A DNA stretch of 64,000 bases from Bubalus kerabau (taxonomy: Eukaryota > Chordata > Mammalia > Artiodactyla > Bovidae): assembly GCF_029407905.1 (NCBI RefSeq), contig NC_073628.1:45529501-45593500 (forward strand), read 5' to 3'. Position numbers and translations under genes: made by a program. Position 1 is the first letter of the stretch. Each line of letters starts with the position of its first letter. Shown here one piece after another: positions 1-10,758 of the stretch. The notes under the pieces are model-generated. The model ran no database searches and was not told the DNA's origin. It saw nothing but the letters and a program-made list of their open reading frames with translations.

Positions 1-205
1 TCTAGCTTTATTTTGCTTCCCATTGAAATGGAATATATTTTTTCATCTTCTCACTTTCAGTCTATATGTGTCTTTAGGTCTGAAGTGGGTTTCTTGTAGA
101 CAGCATATATATGGGTCTTGCTTTTGTATCCATTCAGCCAGTCCGTGTCTTTTGGTTAGAGCATTTAATCTGTTTACATTTAAAGTAATTATTGATACAT
201 ATGCT
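1..205 (-). pseudogene. L1 ORF2 N-terminus (endonuclease start), broken
   Basis: Minus-strand translation contains the pattern RLAEWIQKQDPYICCLQETHF followed by RPKDTYRLK, which matches the start of the L1 ORF2 apurinic-like endonuclease domain (the QETH segment contributes to its active site). A stop follows soon after, and the window edge removes the rest. Only the first domain part is seen, so no function remains. Confidence 0.85.
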
Positions 206-274
206 CCTATTGCCATTTTCTTAATTGTTTAGGGTTGATTTATTAGATCATTTTTCTTCTCTTGTATTTCTTGA

Positions 275-1120
275 CTATATAAATCCCTTTAACATTTGTT
301 GTAAAGCTGGTTTGGTGGTACTGAATTCTCTTAACTTTTGCTTGTCTGAAAAGCTTTTCATTTCCCCATCAATTTTGAATGAGATCATTTCCAGGTACAG
401 TGATCTTGGTTGTAGATTTTTCCCTTTCAGTACTTTAAATATATCCTGCCATTCCCTTCTGACCTGCAGAGTTTCTGCTGAAAGATCAGCTGTTAAGCAT
501 ATGGGGTTTCCCTTGTATGTCACTTGTTGCTTTTCCCTTGTTGTTTTTAATATTCTTTCTTTGTGTTTAGTCTTTGTTAGTTTGATTCATATGTGTCTTG
601 GCGTGTTTCTCCTTGGGTTTATCCTGTTTGGGACTCTGTACCTTTTGCACTTGATGGACTATTTCTTATTCCATGTTGGGGAAATTTTCAACTATAATCT
701 CTTCAAAAATTTTCTTATACCCTTTCTTTTCCTCTTCTTCTGGGACCCCTATAATTTGAATGTTGGTGCATTTTATATTGTCCCAGAGGTCTCTGAGATT
801 ATCCTCAGTTCTTTCCATTCTTTTTACTTTATTCTGCTCTTCAGAATTATTTCCATAATTTTATCTTCCAGCTCACTGATTCATTCCTCTGCTTCAGATA
901 CTCTGCTATTGATTCCTTCTGGCAGGATTGTGTTGTTTGTCTCTGTGTGTTTATTCTTTAATTCTTCTAGGTCTTTGTTAATTGATTCTTGCATTTTCTC
1001 CATTCTGTTTTCAAGGTTTTCGATCATCTTTACTATCATTACTCTGAATTCTTTTTCAGGTAGTTTGCCTATTTCCTCTTCATTTATTTGGACTTCTGTG
1101 TTTCTAGTTTGTTCCTTCAT
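275..1120 (-). pseudogene. L1 ORF1 remnant, frameshifted
   Basis: The minus strand from about 1120 begins with a methionine and an acidic, Glu/Lys/Asn-rich stretch typical of the N-terminal/coiled-coil part of mammalian L1 ORF1 (open to 881). After a damaged middle it ends with an open 82-residue block at 523-275 containing TYKGNPICLTADLSAETLQ, which matches the conserved C-terminal domain of the ORF1 RNA-binding protein. Stops and frameshifts separate the blocks. In life ORF1p is an RNA chaperone of the L1 particle; this copy cannot make it. The 313-residue plus-strand frame over the same DNA is its antisense shadow. Confidence 0.88.
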
Positions 1121-1140
1121 TTGTGTAGTATTTCTCTCTC

Positions 1141-2010
1141 TCTCTCTTTTTTTTTTTTTTTTTTAAACATATTGTGTTTGAGGTCTCCTTTTCCCAGGCC
1201 TCAAGATTGAATTCTTTCTTCCTTTTGGTTTCTGCCCTCCTAAGGCTGGTCCAGTTGTTATTGTAAGCTTGTATAGGGTAAGATTTGTGTTGAGTTTTTG
1301 TTCATTTGTTTGTTTTTCCTCTGATGGGCAAGGCCGAGTGAGGTGGTAATCCTGTCTGCTGATGATAGGGTTTGTATTTTTTGTTTGTTTGTTGTCTGGA
1401 TGAGTCGTCCTGCTTCTGGTGGTTGGTTGGTGGTCTTATATTTAAGTGGTTTCCTCTGCGTGAGTTCTCACTATTTGATACTCCCTAGGGTTAGTTCTCT
1501 GGTAGTCTAGAGTCTTGGAGTCAGTGCTCCCACTCCAACAGCTCAGGGCTTGATCTCTGAAAAGTTCCACTCTGTGGTTTAAATTCTGTTCTTGGGCCTT
1601 CTCAGGAGTCTTTCCCTCTCTTAGCTCTAGCTTCTCTCTGTGTTGTTTCCACTTATGGTAGGTCCTCCAGTTAGGGAGACAGAAGGCTGTAACAGCACTA
1701 GACTCATGTTCCATCCTCTCAACAAATCCAACTATTTTATTAGTCTTATCTTACTTTGAACTTTTTGTATTTAGGAATGTCCAGTAATATTAGGAGTCCC
1801 ACGTCCCCTAGCTTTGCAGAACTCCTTGTACATCCAAGCCCTTAGTGTGTTTCTGCAATTGCCAATCTTCCTTCATTTTAACCCTGCAATACCAGTGGTT
1901 AGATCGCTGAATTCAGGTTCTCTCAGATGTAAAAGGGATTACAGCATGGTGCTCCAGCCAAGGCATGCCTGTTTTTCTACACTGCTGCTTTCCCAGGTTT
2001 CTGCCTAAAA
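1141..2010 (-). other. Probable L1 5' leader (5' UTR) upstream of ORF1
   Basis: This stretch lies directly 5' of the ORF1 remnant in L1 orientation, so it is probably the leader of the same element. It starts with a CT-rich/poly-T run (about 1134-1164) and is GT-rich on the plus strand. L1 leaders are poorly conserved and I cannot confirm the family; the right boundary is a guess made where the sequence character changes. Confidence 0.5.
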
Positions 2011-2139
2011 TTTTTTACTTAATGGATAGCCTGTGAAAAATTTTGAGAAAGTCTTCCAGAACACAATGAGAAAAAAAGATGCAAAATAAAGTAAAATATT
2101 GTGCTAAGAGACATAAAGGTATAGTGCATGAGATTCAAA

Positions 2140-2251
2140 GTCCAGGAACACATGTATACCTGTGGCAGATTCATTTTGATATTTGGCAAAACTAATACAG
2201 TTATGTAAAGTTTAAAAATAAAATAAAATTAAAAAATAAATAAATAAAATT
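2140..2251 (+). mobile_element. L1_BT-like 3' end, short
   Basis: A 5'-truncated copy of the bovine L1 3' terminus: the block around ggaacacatgtatacctg, then tttggcaaaactaatacag, then an A-rich tail with taaa repeats. The same block occurs at 10.8, 16.1, 18.6, 22.7, 29.9 and 58.1 kb. No clear target-site duplication is seen. Confidence 0.9.
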
Positions 2252-3163
2252 TGCAAATGAGGAGATAAACAAGAAATAAAGAAACTTCATCTTGATACAT
2301 GCAGGACAAGCACTCAATAAAATCCAACAATCCTTAATGATTTTTAAATTATTAATGAAAACTTTTTTAACACAATAAAGGATATCTATCTGAAAATAAA
2401 AAAAGAAACATCTCCTTACTCGTCTTTACTCCTTAGACCAGAATACATTTAAAAAATATTTTTCTTTGTTTTGTAAAGTAACCCTGATGGGCCTTTGGTA
2501 ATGCCAAATAAACATGATGATAAATTTTTAGAAGAAACAAAGCAGATCAAACATAGGAGTATAATTGTATGCGTGAGAATTTGAAGAATTTTGGATGAGA
2601 GGATCTAAGACTGAACAAAAAAGAATAAGAATAAAGAGAAGAGAGATCAGGGACAATGCGAGATGGTAAAGTATATTTAAAATGTTGGGGTGGTGGAAAG
2701 GACATTTATCAATAAAGAAGTCATATTTATATCTAATAATTCTATCACCAAAAATATTGAAATGACAATTTTATATTGTGTTCCATGGGAGCTGTGTTTC
2801 ACAGGACATCTTTTCTAATCGTGAACAAGAGAGACATGGTTGAACTTGGCTGTAAAAGTAGTGAGAGTAAATTACTAAAAATATCTTTACATTATTTGAG
2901 ATCTCAGAAAATGTGTCTATGATAGGAACAGGTTAATTTTTTTTCTTAATTTCCAGTTCTGTTTAAAGAAACTGTGTAGTTTTCAAATTCAGTCAGTTGT
3001 TAGGGAAACTGGAAAGGGGGTTATTAAACTGTAAATGGAAAGCTATATGATTGCAAAATACAAGTGGAGATGTAAGCAGCTAGATATAACTTTTTAGAAT
3101 CAATAAAATGCATAATAGCCTAAAAGAATGATGAAAGCTCCTATACAATCAAGATACACTAGC
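2252..3163. other. No feature recognised
   Basis: AT-rich sequence without a convincing open frame or a repeat I can name. It includes a stretch of imperfect A-runs near 2385-2460. Confidence 0.5.
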
Positions 3164-3472
3164 TTATAATGTTATGTAAGTTTCATACACACAATATTTT
3201 ATTTTGACTTCTGTCTGACTGAGTAGTTTCTCCGTCTCCTGCATCACTTTTCCATGCTTCTTTGATGCTATTATCAACATCACTCGCACAGCAGCCTTCA
3301 CATGTTCCTTGATCCTGCTCTTGTTCTTTAGAATCATGCTGATAGTTGAATGATTCATGTTATAAGAATGAGCTCCACTCTCAATTATTTTCACTTTTGT
3401 TTCCACTGTTATCGTTTGACACTTAGCAGCACCAGCTACATCACCACAGCTTTTATGCTTGCTTCCAGACAT
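3164..3472 (-). pseudogene. Tigger transposase N-terminal remnant (CENP-B-like HTH)
   Basis: A 102-residue minus-strand frame starts MSGSKHKSCGDVAGAAKCQ and contains KVKIIESGAHSYNMNHSTIS and then MILKNKSRIKEHV. This matches the N-terminal CENP-B/psq-type helix-turn-helix of Tigger transposases, which binds the element ends. Relative to the usual family sequence a short segment before the second helix is deleted. The DDE catalytic domain is absent. Host genes derived from Tigger exist (TIGD family), but the truncation and lack of conserved context here argue for a dead fragment. Confidence 0.82.
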
Positions 3473-3684
3473 CCTGGGCTGGAAATAAAGATACTGTACT
3501 ACTGTATATCATAATGTACTGTAAAGGACACAAAAGCACAACTACTTGTAGAGGACGCACACTCGTGACGATGTACACCAGACACATGAATAAAATTACA
3601 TGACTGGACATGTGAATGCACGTTTGTATCTCTGAAAGTTGGCAGCGTGATGGCTATTGTATGTAGGGGACTTACTGTATATAT
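3164..3684 (-). mobile_element. Tigger-family DNA transposon fragment
   Basis: On the minus strand the end near 3684 begins with tacagtaagtcccctacata, resembling the terminal inverted repeat of Tigger (pogo/Tc1-mariner superfamily) elements. Noncoding sequence and then the start of a transposase frame follow. The other terminal repeat is absent, so only the 5' part survives. Confidence 0.82.
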
Positions 3685-3694
3685 ACACACATAC

Positions 3695-4300
3695 CAATCT
3701 TTACTCATTCATCCTTCGATGGGCACTTAGGTTGTTTCCTTATCTTGCTTATTATAAATAATGCCATTATGAATGTAGAGGCACATACATCTTTTTGCAT
3801 TAGTGTTTTTGTATTCTTCAGATAAATACCTAGTAAGGGAGTAGCTGCATCATCTGGTTGTTCTATTCTTAAATTTTTGAGGAACATCTATACTGTTTTC
3901 CATAGTGGCTGTGCCAATTTACATTCCTACCAACAGTGTAAGGGTTTACCCTTTTCTCCACATCCTTTACAATACTTGATATTTGTTGTCTTTCTGATAA
4001 TAGTCATCTAACAGGTGTGAATAACATCTCTTTGTGTTTTTGACTACTTCCCTAATAGTCAGTGGTGGTGAACATTTTTTCATATGCCTGTGGGCAATCT
4101 GCCTTTTCTGGAAAAGCATCTATCCTGATCCTCTGCCCATTTTTTGATTAGGTTGTTTGTGGACCTCTTTATGTGTTTTGGGTATTAATGTCTTATAAGA
4201 TATATGGTTTGCAGATATCTCCTCCCATTGATTATGTTGTTTTTTCATACTATTGATGGTTTTTTTGCTGTGCAGGAGCTTTTTAGTTTGCTGTATATCG
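3695..4300 (-). mobile_element. Old mammalian L1, ORF2 3' part
   Basis: The minus strand encodes degraded ORF2 C-terminal sequence, including a 60-residue open piece (3887-3705) with the order ATPLLGIYLKNTKT then ALFIISKIRKQPKCPSKDE, typical of the end of L1 ORF2. It differs strongly from the young L1 copies in this window, so it belongs to an older L1 subfamily. Confidence 0.87.
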
Positions 4301-5054
4301 AAATTGATATTCTGATGGAGAGTCTATGGCACCTTTACCATAAACTATCAGTATTTTTGTGGGCATCCATCTTCTTATTGGCCTCTTGGGGAGGGTGATT
4401 AACTTAGAAGAAAAGCCAGGATCTTCTTGGATTAACAGTACTACTGGAGGAAAGATCATTGAATTAGAGCCATGCTACAAACCAGCCCCAGATGTGAAAT
4501 TAGTAAAGTTAGTTATCCTTTCTGGTCTTCAGTTACAACATAATAATGATACAGGATAATAATGAATACAGGACAAACAACTGCCGAAGTTCCTTCTAGC
4601 TATAATAATCTATAATTGACAGATGAACATCAACCTAAAAAATAAAGAAGGATAGTATCCTTAATAAGAAGGAAATTGTGGGTAGTAAGATAAACTGTCA
4701 GAATTTAGAGGCAAAGTTCAGTTTAAGTAGCACAGTACCCCAAAAATATCTGTAAGTAAAAATTTAAGAATGAGTTATTTAGGAAAAGCTTATCTGTCAC
4801 TTAAGCTATCTGCCAAATATAATACTTTTCATTTTGTGTCATAAATTGAAACACCAAGTTTACTATATTTAGCCACTTAAAAAGATTTTTTAAATGAACA
4901 ACATAATTTATAAACATTTCTAAAATACTGTCATAAGTTCTATCTTTTGGGATGATAGAAAACTCTTAGCTACCTCCTTCTGTACAAAATCAAAAACACA
5001 AGGGAAATTTTCAAAGTCTTCAAACCACATACCTGTGGTGTTCCCTAGTCTACA
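4301..5054. other. No feature recognised
   Basis: Two short overlapping plus-strand frames (64 and 66 codons) lie at 4204-4559 but have no recognisable motif and begin inside L1-derived DNA. A weak MIR-like phrase is possible near 4495-4545 but is not convincing. Confidence 0.5.
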
Positions 5055-5517
5055 GAATAGCTATTCAGGTCAGATCAGATCAGATCAGTTGCTCAGTCGT
5101 GTCCGACTCTTTGCAACCCCATAAATCGCAGCATGCCAGGCCTCCCTGTCCATCACCAACTCCCGGAGTTCACTCAGACTCACGTCCATCGAGTCAGTAA
5201 TGCCATCCAGCCATCTCATCCTCTGTCGTCACCTTCTCCTCCTGCCCCCAATCCCTCCCAGCATCAGAGTCTTTTCCAATGAGTCAACTCTTCGCATGAG
5301 GTGGCCAAAGTACTGGAGTTTCAGCTCTAGCATCATTCCTTCCAAAGAAATCCCAGGGCTGATCTCCTTCAGAATGGACTGGTTGGATCTCCTTGCAGTC
5401 CAAGGGACTCTCAAGAGTCTTCTCCAACACCACAGTTCAAAAGCATCAATTCTTCGGTGCTCAGCCTTCTTCACAGTCCAACTCTCACATCCATACATGA
5501 CCACAGGAATAGCTATT
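5055..5517 (-). mobile_element. BovB LINE 3' end with 11-bp TSD
   Basis: A 5'-truncated BovB (RTE clade) copy lies at 5066-5506, antisense, flanked by the direct repeat gaatagctatt at 5055-5065 and 5507-5517. The minus strand keeps an open 91-residue piece (5504-5229) of the ORF2 C-terminus (CESWTVKKAEHRRIDAFELW). Its 3' terminal repeat, read on the plus strand as repeated gatca units, differs from the usual tail seen in the copies at 5.9 and 63.6 kb. Confidence 0.95.
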
Positions 5518-5916
5518 AGACAAAATTAAAAGTTCACCAGCTCCAGAGATCTTTATTCCACTTCTCCCTGTAGTAAATTCTATGCTGGAGTGATGTCAAA
5601 ATACTTACTCCTTCCCAAATAAACAATGCTTTTTTTTTTAAATTCCCTCATGGTTTTGCACATACAATTGCTCTGGCCTACAATTTCTTTCCTTGTATTT
5701 CTACCCAAACTGTACATATTCTTCAAAGTTTAGTTGTTATCACATACCAAATAAAGTCTTCCTTGATGCTATTAAAAATCACTCACCAATCAACTGAAAT
5801 CATTAAACCAATTCATCTCACAATTATTTCTGACCATTTAGTATGTGCCAGGTAACTTTTATGTGTTCTTGCAGACCTGTTGTGTGCTTTTTTCACTATG
5901 TTTTATTTTCCCATCT
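5518..5916. other. No feature recognised
   Basis: AT-rich spacer between two BovB copies, with a short T-run at 5631-5639. Nothing codes. Confidence 0.5.
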
Positions 5917-6774
5917 ATATACACATTCAGTTCAGTTCAGTCACTCAGTCATGTCCAACTCTTTGCAACCCCATGGACTGCAACATGCCAGGCCTCCTTG
6001 TCCATCACCAACTCCTGGAGCCTGCTCAAACTCATGTCCATTGAGTCAGTGATAAAATCCAACCATCTCATCCTCTGTCATCCCCTTCTCCTCCCAACTT
6101 CAATCTTTCCCAGCATCAGGGTCTTTTCCAATGAGTCAGTTCTTCCCATCAGGTGGCCAAAGTATTGGAGTTTCAGCTTCAGCATCAGTCCTTCCAAGGA
6201 ATATTCAGGACTGATTTCCTTTAGGATTGATTGGTTGAATCTCCTTGTGGTCCAAGGGACTCTCAAGAGTCTTCTCCAACACCACAGTTCAAAAGCATCA
6301 ATTCTTCAGTGCTCAGCTTTCTTTATTTATAGCCCAACTCTCACATCCATACATGACTATTGGAAAAATCATAATTTGACTAGATGGACCTTTGTTGGCA
6401 AAGTAATGTCTCTGCTTTTTAATGTGCTGTCTAGGTTGGTCATAGCTTTTCTTCCAAGGAGTAATCTTTTAATTTCATGGCTGCAGTCACCATCTGTAGT
6501 GATTTTGGAACCCAAGAAAATAAAGTCTCTGTTTCCATTGTTTCCCCATCTATTTGCATGAAGTGATGGGACCGGATGCCATGATCATAGTTTTTGAATG
6601 TTGAGTTTTAAGCCAGCTTTTTCACTCTCCTCTTTCATTTTCATCAAGAGACTCTTTAGTTTTCTCTTCACTTTCTGCCATAAGGGTGGTTCATCTGCAT
6701 ATCTGAGGCTATTGATATTTCTCCCAGCAGTCTGGATTCCAGCTCGTGCTTCATCCAGCACCCATATACCCATT
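5917..6774 (-). mobile_element. BovB LINE, 5'-truncated, imperfect TSD
   Basis: Antisense BovB at about 5928-6763, with the 3' terminal ttcag-type repeats at 5928-5942 and ORF2 C-terminal to reverse-transcriptase sequence further right. Candidate duplications are atatacacatt (5917-5927) and atatacccatt (6764-6774), one mismatch. Frames are broken, and the YADD-coding region reads YADE on the minus strand. Confidence 0.93.
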
Positions 6775-6946
6775 AGTTCACTTGTAATATATGATTCATA
6801 CTATTTGCACACACGTGACAAACAGCACACTGTACTGTACTTACCAATTTATGTGACCGTTTTCCCCATCAAACTCTAAATTTGTTGACTACCTAGATTC
6901 TGTCTTACACATCTTTACTGAATAAGCAAATAAACAATAAACCTAT

Positions 6947-7077
6947 ACGTGAAATAATTTTTTTTGACCACATCCTGTGGCATGCAGAATTTCCTTGACC
7001 AGAGATCAAACGTGAGGCCTCTGCAGTGGAAGCTCTTAACCACTGGACCACCAGGGACGTCCACATGAAATAATTTT
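6947..7077 (-). mobile_element. CHR-type SINE with TSD
   Basis: About 100 bp of cetartiodactyl tRNA-derived CHR SINE, antisense (6962-7062). On the minus strand it opens with the ggtggtccagtggttaaga head. It is flanked by acgtgaaataatttt (6947-6961) and acatgaaataatttt (7063-7077), one mismatch. Confidence 0.88.
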
Positions 7078-7221
7078 AAATATTATTATTCTGTAACAGT
7101 CACAATGATCAGCAATATTTGCTCTACTAAAAACCTTACCCTATGAGATTTCTAACTCCAGATGAAGCATGAAACTTTCTCTTTTAAAATATTTTTAAAA
7201 ATCAATGGGAGATAAGGTGTA

Positions 7222-7347
7222 ATAAGTCATTTTCAAAACACACACGTGTGTGTGTTAGTCACTCAGTTGTGTCTGACTCTTTGCAACCCTCTGAATTGTA
7301 GCCCACCAGGCTCCTGTGTGTCTATGAGATAAGTCATTTTCAAAACA
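7222..7347 (-). mobile_element. Severely truncated Bov-tA-like SINE with perfect 19-bp TSD
   Basis: Only 88 bp of SINE (7241-7328) are present, carrying a CA/GT tail and the tcagttgtgtctgactcttt block. They are flanked by the perfect 19-bp duplication ataagtcattttcaaaaca at 7222-7240 and 7329-7347. Confidence 0.92.
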
Positions 7348-7419
7348 TATATATGGGGTTAAATGTCTATGACATGGAAACAGACTTTTAAGATATAATG
7401 AGAAGACAGGATACTTAAG

Positions 7420-7850
7420 ATGGAATAGAGAGAAAAATCATAAAGTAAAAATGAAGAATAAGGATAAAGGGAAAGCTCATTTTAGGTAACAGAGGTAATG
7501 ATACAGATGTAGGGAATAATCTGATATACTCTGAAAAAGTGAAGTTGGAGTATGTGACAGCAAGAGTAAGCATAGCAAACAATGGTTTAGAGAGGGTGGC
7601 AAGGGCTAGACTATGCAGACCTCTAAATGCCGTGATAGATAATTTGAACTTTGGCAATGGGAGAGCCTCTGGAAATTGAGCAGCAGAATTAAATTTTAGA
7701 AAGATCACTCTGGCAGCAATAAAGAAGATGAATTGCAAGGGTGGTGGGTGGAATGCAGGAAGACCAAATTCGAAATAACAACAATGGCCAGAGGTGATGA
7801 AGGTCTGAAAGCAGCAGGAGTGTAAAAGCAGAAGAATGAACACATAGGAA
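7420..7850 (-). mobile_element. L2 LINE fragment (ancient)
   Basis: The minus strand contains blocks diagnostic of L2: tgctgccagagtgatctttc, then a segment resembling agtctagcccttgccaccct. A 142-residue minus-strand frame (7843-7415) covers it, but this is a chance opening in L2 3' sequence and does not match the L2 ORF as a continuous protein. Confidence 0.75.
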
Positions 7851-8435
7851 TGAATTAGACATTAGGGTTAAGGTGTTTTACAAAAATTTCTACAACGACT
7901 CTCATTTTTCAAGACTGAAACTTCCAAAGAAGGCAGGTGGAGCTTTAGATGTTAATAACTTTGCTTTACTTTAGCTGAATTTGAGGTCCCTGAGAAAAAT
8001 GAATTTAAAAATTGCATGTGGGTGAAGATCTAGAAGAGAATTGTGGGTTGAAAACACAGATGTGGGAAAACAATACGATGCTTCATAAGAGCAACTTTGT
8101 CTTATTTTCTCTGTATTCTTAATTTAAAATCTAAAGCCTATAACTTTCAACAAATGCTAAGCTGCTTTCATTAATGTTGAACTAATACCATCACCGACCT
8201 CCAAGTTCTCTTGTTCAGCTATGTAATAGATGCAAATCTCCTGTTACAAAGTAGGAGCTCAAGAAATGGCTATAATCATAGATAACTTGGACAGTTGAGT
8301 TTTTTCCTATTATCTCAATTTATGAAATATCAATATAATAAATGGCCATCATCACAATATATACTAAAGTATATAGGGGAATAATACTAATAAATAAAGA
8401 AGAGCTAATTTATTTTAAATTTAAATTTAAATCTG
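7851..8435. other. No feature recognised
   Basis: Unclassified AT-rich sequence, ending in an attta/aaattt run (about 8408-8434) directly before a SINE. Confidence 0.5.
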
Positions 8436-8560
8436 GACAAGGAAATGGCAACCCACTTCAGTGTTCTTGCCTGGAAAATCTCGTGGATAGAGGAGCCTGA
8501 TGGGTTACAGTCCATGGGGTCGCAAAAGAGTTGGACATGAATTAGTGACTAAACAACAAA
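8436..8560 (+). mobile_element. Bov-tA SINE, 5'-truncated
   Basis: Contains the central and 3' part of Bov-tA (aaggaaatggcaacccactt to gttggacatgaattagtgac) and an A-rich end. The tRNA-like head is missing. Confidence 0.93.
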
Positions 8561-8610
8561 TTATTTTCAGGCCTTATATCAATTTCAGGCCTTAAATCAA
8601 TCCTTATATG

Positions 8611-8815
8611 TAACTTCCCTGGTGGCTCAGACAGTAAAGTGTCTCCCTACAGTGCGTGAGACCCGGGTTCAATCCATGGGTTGGGAAGATCTCCTGGAGA
8701 AGGAAATGGCAACCCACTCCAGTATTCTTGCCTGGAAAATCCCATGGACGGAAGAGCCTGGTGGGCTATAGTCCATGGGGTCGCAAAGAGTTGGACACGA
8801 CTGAGGGACTTCACT
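8611..8815 (+). mobile_element. Bov-tA SINE, near full length
   Basis: Begins with the tRNA-derived head cttccctggtggctcagaca, carries the B-box-like gggttcaatcc, and ends in gttggacacgactgagggac. Pol III-type internal promoter elements are inferred from the family, not from activity. Confidence 0.95.
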
Positions 8816-8839
8816 TTCTTTTCTTTATATCAATCATTT

Positions 8840-9157
8840 AAAAGCTTACAATTTAGGGGACTTCACTGGTGGTCCGGTGGCTAAGAATCCACCTGCCAAT
8901 GCAGGAGACACCTGCAATGCAAGCTCGATCCCTGGTGGAGGAAGAGTCCACATACTAGGGGCCAACTAAGCCTGTGTGCCACAATTGCTGAGCCTGCAAG
9001 CCTGACCACCTGTGCTCTGCAACAAGTGAAGCCACCACAATGAGAAGGCCGTGTACTGCAACTACAGAAAGCCTGCGTGCAGCAATGAAGATCCAGCACA
9101 GCCAAAGATAAAGTAGTAATAAGAAAAAGGAAACAAACTTTAAAAAGCTGACAATTT
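8840..9157 (+). mobile_element. CHR-1-like SINE with TSD
   Basis: A nearly complete CHR SINE occupies 8855-9142: head cttcactggtggtccggtgg, a longer body with ccacaatgagaaggccgtgt, and an A-rich 3' end. It is flanked by aaaagcttacaattt (8840-8854) and aaaagctgacaattt (9143-9157). Confidence 0.9.
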
Positions 9158-10230
9158 TGTGGGATGGTCAGAAATGGAATTGACACTAATTCACGTTTAG
9201 TCGATGGACAGGAATTTGTATTCCTTCAATTAATCCATGTTTACTTTGTGCTCTTATAAACACATTTGTTTTTCTCTGGGCTTTTCTGTCAGTTATTTCC
9301 TATTAAATTCCTTGTAACAACCCATTTTAACTTTTCTGGAAGGACAGGAAAGTGGATTAGAAGGCGTCAGTCAGGATACTACCTGATCATTTGCAAACCA
9401 GGCAGAAGGACATCTGTGGCAATCAAAGGAAGTTGGGAGAATAAGTTGGGTAGAATGGAGAATCCCAGGAGCAAGCTGACATTGAGGCTGCTTCATCTCA
9501 GCACCCAATCTCATTACCAAAAATCTGATTTTTTTTATTCTTGTGGAGGCATTAGAGGGTTGAGTCCTGCAATCAAACCAACAGCACTATTTACTTAGTA
9601 GGAGCCTGATAAACCTCACAGATATTTATGTACTAGAAATAGTCTATCTCATGCTTAGATGAGTCTGCATGTATGAATCTTACCTGGGCACAATCAGTCA
9701 TGGGATATTGAGACAATTGCTTCATTATTCTAATTTGAGATATTTATGGGCCAGAATTACCATAATTGATGCCATGTCTCAAAGAAGAAAAGAAATAAAG
9801 AAATGTGGAGGTCAGGAAAACTATTCTTTTTATGACTTGCCATTAACATACTGTATTCAAACAAAAGCAAAACATGCCTACATCAGAACTTCTATAATTT
9901 CTGATACTGAGCAAATGAGAGTGACATTGAATGGGGAATTTTTAGATATCAGACTGATAAAGCTCCAACTTACATCTCTGTTGTAAGAAAGAAATTTGAA
10001 AGTCAAGAATTTCTATCAACAACTCAATCACTACTTAGCTGGTAACTAATATTTAGCCTGTCCTACCTGATATATTCTGATACTTTAGAAAAGGTAAGAA
10101 ACTTCAAAGACATGGTTTTGATCATAAACTACTGCCATCTAATAGTATTTTCTTGAAAAACAGTTTTTAAGTGGCCTCATAGGGAATCACACCACCTTGC
10201 ATGAGGACTAAAAAAAAATTCTCATAAACT
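9158..10230. other. No feature recognised (1.1 kb)
   Basis: Two open frames of about 110 codons (9266-9598 and 9669-9986, plus) lie here. I see no signal peptide, domain or family motif in either. They overlap no recognisable repeat. Frames of this size are expected by chance in AT-rich DNA of this length. Confidence 0.5.
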
Positions 10231-10460
10231 TAAGAATATACGTGCTCAGTTGCATCTGACTCTTTGCGACCCCATGGACAGCAGCCCACCAGGCTCTTCT
10301 GTCCATGGAATTTTCCAGGCAAGAATACTGCAGTGGGTTGCCACTTCCTACTTCAGGGGATTGTCTTGACCCATGGATTGAACCCCAGTCTCTTGCATCT
10401 CCTGCTTTGGCAGGCAGATTCTTTACCACTAGCGCCACCCCAGAAACCTCTAAGAATATA
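10231..10460 (-). mobile_element. Bov-tA SINE with 10-bp TSD
   Basis: Full-length antisense Bov-tA at 10241-10450, flanked by taagaatata at 10231-10240 and 10451-10460. Confidence 0.95.
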
Positions 10461-10758
10461 TGGATGAATTTTTAAAAATCCTTAAAAACTTCAAAGTGTC
10501 AATCATGGTATAGAGATAAAAATTAGCATATATTTCTGAGTAAGGCCTAGAATCTCTATTTTATTATATAGTCATTGTCTAATATTTCAGGACCAGAGTT
10601 TAGACAAAACTATGAGGAGGGTCAACCATGTTCACTCACTTTGGAATAGAGATGCATTCAGGCAGTGAGGTCAAAAAGAAGAAACCAAACTCATCAGGAA
10701 CAGGTGGAGAAAGGACAGAGAAGGAAGAATAACTAACCTTGGAATTTTCACTGTGTCT

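Larger units (their letters stand above)
1..1140 (-). mobile_element. L1 LINE fragment, antisense (ORF2 start, ORF1)
   Basis: Read on the minus strand, the segment carries L1 ORF1 followed by a short linker and the start of ORF2, in the normal L1 order. The fragment continues past the left edge of the window. Many base changes and broken frames mark it as an old, dead copy, much more diverged than the bovine L1 copies at 20.6 and 29.8 kb. Confidence 0.9.

Noticed and set aside
225..1166. 313-codon plus-strand open frame, very hydrophobic
   Set aside because: It is the antisense of an L1 ORF1 remnant; the minus strand gives recognisable ORF1 blocks. Hydrophobicity comes from the T-rich strand.
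7415..7843. 142-codon minus-strand frame
   Set aside because: It overlies an L2 fragment and does not follow the L2 protein; treated as a chance opening.
8611..8815. tRNA-like head (B-box-like gggttcaatcc) as a tRNA gene
   Set aside because: It is the tRNA-derived head of a Bov-tA SINE; the rest of the element follows and no cloverleaf tRNA with proper 3' end is present.
9266..9986. Two frames of about 110 codons in non-repeat DNA
   Set aside because: No start context, motif, splice context or composition supporting coding; the sizes are compatible with chance.
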